NCBI GenBank assembly: GCA_000507305.1 | Contig: DF240863.1 | Coordinates: forward strand, 1-64,000 | Source of the DNA: Breviolum minutum Mf 1.05b.01 | Taxonomy: Eukaryota; Sar; Dinophyceae; Suessiales; Symbiodiniaceae | Direction: 5' to 3' | Length of the DNA stretch: 64,000 nucleotides | Shown here: positions 63,647 through 64,000 of the stretch, piece by piece | How the letters are laid out: each line of letters opens with the position of its first letter | How positions within the stretch are numbered: position 1 is the stretch's first letter | Position numbers and translations under genes: made by a program | The notes under the pieces: model-generated | Database searches by the model: none | What the model was told of the DNA's origin: nothing | What the model saw: the letters and a program-made list of their open reading frames with translations, nothing else

Positions 63647-63744
63647 CTGCTGATGGAAGAAATCCTGCATCACCTGGATCACAAAACCTGGTAAGTAATG
63701 GGTAAACCACCTATCAACTGGTGCGGATTTCTTCCATCAACAGT
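63647..63744. mobile_element. Family E element, copy 8
   Basis: TA, CTGCTGATGGAAGAAATCCTG at the left; GATTTCTTCCATCAACAG, TA at the right; internal AACCACCTATCAACTGGTGC. Confidence 0.7.
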
Positions 63745-64000
63745 ATGATCAATGTACTGTATTTTTTAACTACATTTACAGTTTTGTTGAGGACCTTCCA
63801 TGTTTTCACATAGGATTTCCATGGGACGTTCGTATATCTACCTATACATTTGGTTGTTTTTTATTAGGTAGATTATCAGGCATATCATTCGTCCCGTTGC
63901 TCCTATGGGATTGACCACGGACGACAACAGCCAAGGTACTTCGAGGATCAAAGAGTGGCAAACCATAGAGCAACTTCCTGAAACAACAGGAAGGAATAGG

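Noticed and set aside
1-64000. tRNA, rRNA or bacterial-type operons, ribosome binding sites and terminators
   Set aside because: No cloverleaf with a GGTTCGAAT-like T arm was found, no rRNA conserved blocks and no closely packed genes. Short hairpins are all parts of MITE families.

Overview
The window looks like a nuclear genomic segment of a dinoflagellate, most likely Symbiodiniaceae-like. That call rests on one strong gene: an intronless open frame on the minus strand (36150-37248) that joins an N-terminal ubiquitin-like fold to seven near-identical 41-residue RCC1-like repeats (core FAAILQDGSVVTWG). This architecture is typical of dinoflagellate multi-copy HERC/RCC1-like proteins. It is supported by a relic tyrosine-recombinase C-terminus (32143-32785), by moderate GC, by very low gene density and by coding-like segments lying almost all on one strand. 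There are no bacterial operons, ribosome binding sites, tRNA or rRNA genes, or CRISPR arrays.

Most of the 64 kb is intergenic or intronic DNA packed with short (about 95-200 bp), palindromic, non-coding elements. I separated them by eye into families, lettered here for convenience. Family A has termini CTRGTTGGTGGTTTCAA, 17 copies, all in the same orientation, eight with exact 4-bp target-site duplications. Families B and C share the terminus GGGTGTTTCC and also have 4-bp duplications. Families D, E, I, J, K and probably L are palindromes flanked by TA, with termini such as CTTGGAGGATC or CTGTTGATGG. Family F is a longer (about 150 bp) repeat with more than 15 copies. Families G, H, N and O have only a few copies. 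Several elements are nested inside others, which gives a relative order of insertion.

Layout. 1-17 kb: element-rich DNA with four or five short coding-like segments (964-1191, 6034-6171, 8174-8549, 12484-12726, 16679-17092, all minus). 17.9-18.5 kb: a 71-bp satellite interrupted by an assembly gap. 19-23 kb: elements and weak exon candidates. 23.3-26.7 kb: a comparatively element-poor, GC-richer island with several minus-strand coding-like segments and a tandem duplication carrying a CAG/poly-Ala tract. 29-37.3 kb: an exon candidate interrupted by an element, the tyrosine-recombinase relic and the ubiquitin-like/RCC1-like gene. 41-60.6 kb: scattered coding-like segments, mostly minus, between elements. 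61.6-62.6 kb: a compact tandem/inverted repeat domain built on GATGCGTTTT and bounded by CGCACGA-rich runs.

Only two coding calls are firm in family terms (RCC1-like and tyrosine recombinase). The other coding-like segments are calls from reading-frame quality, with no homology I can name. Many show a frame change within a few tens of codons, so they are either decaying genes, exons whose splice sites I cannot place, or sequence errors. The observation I find most interesting is Family A: uniform orientation, opposite to the coding strand. Its minus strand carries a branch-point-like TTGACTAAT followed by TTTTTCAG, and GT/AG dinucleotides sit at the element ends. This makes it a candidate introner, a transposon that can act as an intron.
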